Assembly (NCBI GenBank): GCA_963169325.1
Contig: CAUJEY010000233.1
Coordinates: 1 to 64,000, forward strand
Direction of reading: 5' to 3'
Length of the DNA: 64,000 bases
Source: Bacteroidota bacterium
Lineage (GTDB): Bacteria > Bacteroidota > Bacteroidia > Chitinophagales > Saprospiraceae
This document shows, piece by piece, positions 61,340 to 64,000 of this stretch. The stretch's first letter is position 1; each line of letters begins with the position of its first letter. A program made the position numbers and the translations under genes. The notes beneath the pieces are model-generated. The model did not search any database and had not been told where the DNA came from. It saw nothing but the letters and a program-made list of their open reading frames with translations.

Positions 61340-61404
61340 CGGATTGTGATGCTAAGGAAGGGCGCAAGCGCGATTAAAGATTTTCTTATTAGTATGTTTT
61401 GCTT

Positions 61405-61412
61405 CAAAGGTA
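61405..61412 (-). promoter_or_regulatory. Candidate -7 element (TACCTTTG)
   Basis: Exact TAnnTTTG match on the minus strand, 65 nt before the ATG at 61339. No TTTG at -33. Confidence 0.35.
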
Positions 61413-61531
61413 CGCCGATTTTTGTTATAACCGGTATGCCGGATTGGGCTAATTTAGGAAAGGATGAAATTATCAATAAGTGTAGCCAATCGTTGTAGGA
61501 ACGGTAGCGCGGCTTACATTTTTGCTGCCGG

Positions 61532-63355
61532 CTAAAGCGCCTGCAACTCTACCAGCTTCCGGTAAATACCGCCTTGCGCCAGCAGTTGTTCATGCGAGCC
61601 GCGCTCCACCATTCGTCCGGCGTCCATCACAATGATTTCATCGGCGTGTTGCACGGTGCTCAGCCGGTGGGCGATGACCAATGCCGTCCGGTTTTGCAAC
61701 AGGCGGTCGAGCGCGGCTTGCACGAGTTGTTCTGATTCACTATCGAGGGCCGAGGTTGCTTCGTCGAGAATTAAAATGGGCGGATTTTTTAACAGGGCCC
61801 GGGCGATAGTCAGGCGCTGGCGTTGTCCGCCGCTGAGTTTGGAGCCCCGGTCGCCGATATTCGTGTCGTATCCTTCCGGCATGGCCGTTATAAAATCATG
61901 CGCGTTGGCGGCTTTTGCCGCAGCCTCGATGGCTGCCCCGGTGGCGTTTTCGTTGCCGAAGGCGATATTGTTGCGCACGGTGTCGTTGAACAGGATGGCT
62001 TCCTGGCTTACGATACCCATGAGGTTGCGCAGGTCGCGCAGACGCAGTTGGCGGATATCGATGCCGTCGATCAGGATTTGGCCGGCCACGGGATCGTAAA
62101 AACGCGGCAGCAGATCGGCCATCGTGCTTTTTCCGGCGCCGGAAGCGCCTACCAGCGCCACGATTTTTCCGGATGGAATGACCAGGTTGATTTCCTGCAC
62201 GGCGGCCCGTTCGGCGTCCTGATAATGAAAAGAGACGTTTTTGAATTCAATTTTATCCTTAAAATCCGTGATCTCCCTTGGGTTGTCGCTGTCGCGGATA
62301 GAGACCGGCGCGTACAACACGGTTTCCACCCGTTCGAGCGCGCCCAAGCCTTTACGAATGCTGAACGCAGCGCCGCTGAGGTGTTTGGCCGGTTCGATGA
62401 CGTTGTAAAAGGCGTATAAAAACGTGATGAAGGTAGCGGCGGTGATTTGACCGGCAAACACTTGTTTGGCGCCGAACCACAGCAGCACCGCCACCGCGGC
62501 AATGCCCAGAAATTCGGATAGGGGAGAGGCCAGGTCGCGACGGCGATACAGGTGCGTCAGGGATTGGGCGTAGCGCAGGTTTTCCCGGCGGAAACGCGCG
62601 ATTTGCCATACTTCGGCATTGAAACCTTTGATGATCCGCAATCCGCCGAGTGTTTCCTCTACCAAGGACCCGATCAGCCCCAGACGGCTCTGCGCTTCTC
62701 CCGATTGTTTGCGCAGGGAACGCCCGACGGTGCCGATGATCAGTCCGGAAAACAACATGAGCCCGATGACGAAAATCAGCAACTGCGGCGACACGAACAC
62801 CATGAAGGCCAGGCTGCCCAGGATGATAATCGGCTCGCGGGCAACGGATTCCACCACGCCCACAATACTGATTTCCACTTCCTGCACATCCGCCGACACC
62901 CGGCTCATCAGGTCGCCTTTTCGTTCTTCGGAAAAATAGGACAACGGCAGATCGAGCATTTTGCGCACCAGTTTTTCCCGTAAATCACTCACGACGCCAT
63001 TCCGGGCCGGCACCAAAAAGTACAACGACAGGTATCGAAACAGATTTTTTCCAAAAAAAGTCAGCACCAGGAAAGCGCAGACGATCAGCAGCGCCTCTTC
63101 GCGGCCGTGATCCCGGATGAGGTCGGCAAAAAAAGCGGTAATTTTTTGCTCAATCGACTGAAAACCGGCGAGCGGCACGGATGGTTTTTTGGCCGGCACG
63201 GCCGCTTCAGACTGCCCGGAGCCGAACAGAATTTGTAAAAACGGCTGCAGTACCGGTATGCTGACCACCATAAACAGCGACATCAGCAGGTTGCACAGCA
63301 CGGCCAGGAGGAGGTGTTTTTTATAAGGCGCGTAGTAGCGGAGGAGACGAAGCAT
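61532..63355 (-). CDS. ABC exporter, MsbA-like half-transporter
   Basis: A 607-residue protein: membrane domain (about 1-340, six helices, with a large periplasmic Pro/Ala-rich insert after helix 1) and nucleotide-binding domain (about 365-607). ATPase motifs: GASGAGKST (Walker A), LSGGQRQR (signature), ILILDEATSALDSESE (Walker B), and VIAHRLST (switch His). Membrane part marks: YFSEERKGDLMSRVSADVQEVE. MsbA homologues flip lipid A core or other lipids across the inner membrane as homodimers; drug export is the alternative. It is single and has a TACCTTTG box 7 nt upstream of the ATG. Confidence 0.88.
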   Translation of the reverse strand: MLRLLRYYAPYKKHLLLAVLCNLLMSLFMVVSIPVLQPFLQILFGSGQSEAAVPAKKPSVPLAGFQSIEQKITAFFADLIRDHGREEALLIVCAFLVLTFFGKNLFRYLSLYFLVPARNGVVSDLREKLVRKMLDLPLSYFSEERKGDLMSRVSADVQEVEISIVGVVESVAREPIIILGSLAFMVFVSPQLLIFVIGLMLFSGLIIGTVGRSLRKQSGEAQSRLGLIGSLVEETLGGLRIIKGFNAEVWQIARFRRENLRYAQSLTHLYRRRDLASPLSEFLGIAAVAVLLWFGAKQVFAGQITAATFITFLYAFYNVIEPAKHLSGAAFSIRKGLGALERVETVLYAPVSIRDSDNPREITDFKDKIEFKNVSFHYQDAERAAVQEINLVIPSGKIVALVGASGAGKSTMADLLPRFYDPVAGQILIDGIDIRQLRLRDLRNLMGIVSQEAILFNDTVRNNIAFGNENATGAAIEAAAKAANAHDFITAMPEGYDTNIGDRGSKLSGGQRQRLTIARALLKNPPILILDEATSALDSESEQLVQAALDRLLQNRTALVIAHRLSTVQHADEIIVMDAGRMVERGSHEQLLAQGGIYRKLVELQAL

Positions 63356-63362
63356 GGGGCGG

Positions 63363-63370
63363 CAAAGGTA
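63363..63370 (-). promoter_or_regulatory. Candidate -7 element (TACCTTTG) for the ABC exporter
   Basis: Exact TAnnTTTG match only 7 nt before the ATG, again implying a leader of almost no length. No TTTG at the -33 position. Confidence 0.4.
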
Positions 63371-63435
63371 GGGATAATTTGCGGTGAAGGGCTTGTAAGT
63401 AATGGAACTGAATTAACCCCGGGCCGGACCTTGTA

Positions 63436-64000
63436 TTACGCCATTGTCGCGGACTTCAACGCCTCCCGCAGCGTTTCCAGCACATAATCCACTTCATCCT
63501 TTGTGATCACCAGGGCGGGCTTTAGATTCAGAATATTACCCTGGATCAATTTGAAGGAAATGCCCCGTGCCATACAAAATTGCATGACCCCTTGGGCCGG
63601 CGCCGTGGCGCGTTGCTTGCTGACGCGGTTCTCCACCAAATCGAGGCCGAGGTTAAGTCCCAGGCCGGTCACCTGCCCGACTGCTTCGAATTCGTTCTGC
63701 AATTCCAGGAGGCCTTTTTTAAAATAAGCGCCCAGTTCCGCCGTTTTTTCAACCAGGCGTTCGCTTTCCACGATATCGATGACGGCCCGGGCAACCGCGC
63801 AACAAAGCGGGTTTTTCTCATGGGTGAAGTGGCCGATCGACTTGTGCTCCAGGACGTTAAAATCGTCCCGGCCGATAATACCGGCAAAGGGCAGTATGCT
63901 TCCGCCAAAACCTTTCCCCACCACGAGGAGGTCCGGTACGATGTCGTAATGTTCGCAGGCAAACATTTTTCCCGTCCGGCCGAAAGCCGTATAAATTTCA
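63436..64000 (-). CDS. Class III PLP-dependent aminotransferase (3' part)
   Basis: The gene runs off the right edge; about 187 C-terminal residues are visible. The stretch before the first internal Met reads EIYTAFGRTGK, then MFACEHYDIVPDLLVVGKG, the family's segment around the PLP lysine (in GKGFGGS). HFTHEKNPLCCAVARAVIDI and LGLNLGLDLVE follow. The group includes acetylornithine, ornithine and 4-aminobutyrate aminotransferases; the visible part does not decide which. The ending HxTHEKNPL differs from the more usual HGSTFGGNPL, so the exact subgroup is uncertain. Confidence 0.88.
   Translation of the reverse strand, partial: EIYTAFGRTGKMFACEHYDIVPDLLVVGKGFGGSILPFAGIIGRDDFNVLEHKSIGHFTHEKNPLCCAVARAVIDIVESERLVEKTAELGAYFKKGLLELQNEFEAVGQVTGLGLNLGLDLVENRVSKQRATAPAQGVMQFCMARGISFKLIQGNILNLKPALVITKDEVDYVLETLREALKSATMA

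Noticed and set aside
1-64000. tRNA, rRNA or riboswitch genes
   Set aside because: I looked for cloverleaf signatures such as the T-arm GTTCGAATCC and for known riboswitch cores in the spacers and saw none; a covariance-model search would be needed to be sure.

Overview
The window reads as chromosome from a member of the Bacteroidota, most likely class Saprospiria (Saprospiraceae/Lewinellaceae-like). The main signs are many type IX secretion (T9SS) cargo proteins with type A or type B C-terminal sorting domains, a PorP/SprF-family protein, giant HYR-repeat exoproteins, Crp/Fnr and Uma2 proteins of Bacteroidota type, and TAnnTTTG-like -7 promoter elements. This placement is inference from protein style; no rRNA or tRNA gene was recognised.

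Layout. 1-3 kb: the tail of a T9SS cargo gene, a DUF1569/Crp-Fnr gene pair, a DUF4345 membrane protein, two decayed fragments and a ferredoxin. 3.2-20.3 kb: four minus-strand surface genes, namely a 2,854-residue HYR/SprB/cohesin/dockerin protein, a 1,580-residue cohesin/HYR protein with a type B (CHU_C) tail, a PorP/SprF protein, and an OmpA-PD40-SPOR envelope protein. This resembles a T9SS type B export cassette. 20.8-31 kb: CorA, a PspC-like protein, a GH29 fucosidase, a PD-(D/E)XK transposase-like nuclease, and three secreted proteins (two paralogous propeller-like proteins and a beta-helix protein). 31.4-35 kb: a mannosylglycerate locus, with synthase and phosphatase on one strand and a GH63 hydrolase on the other. 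35-46 kb: a GNAT-nitrilase fusion, a 33-residue membrane peptide, a TlpA-like lipoprotein, a TIR-like/TPR/SDR fusion, a helical protein of unknown function, a T9SS cargo protein, and a second copy of the PD-(D/E)XK gene in inverted orientation. 46.6-64 kb: a divergent pair of SWIM-SNF2 ATPases, a TPR adenylate cyclase, Uma2, ParE, an MFS symporter, another T9SS cargo protein, an MsbA-like ABC exporter and the 3' part of a class III aminotransferase.

How the genes may work together. The PorP/SprF and OmpA-like proteins are plausible export and anchoring partners for the neighbouring giant exoprotein with a type B tail. Cohesin-like and dockerin-like modules on the two giants suggest calcium-dependent contacts at the cell surface. 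The mannosylglycerate genes can make and remove a compatible solute. Most other genes look like independent units.

The least expected items are: the TIR-like/TPR/SDR fusion; the cohesin/dockerin modules on adjacent T9SS giants; two near-identical inverted genes that could support inversion of 20.7 kb; and a set of 3'-intergenic palindromes, each built from a different short repeated word.
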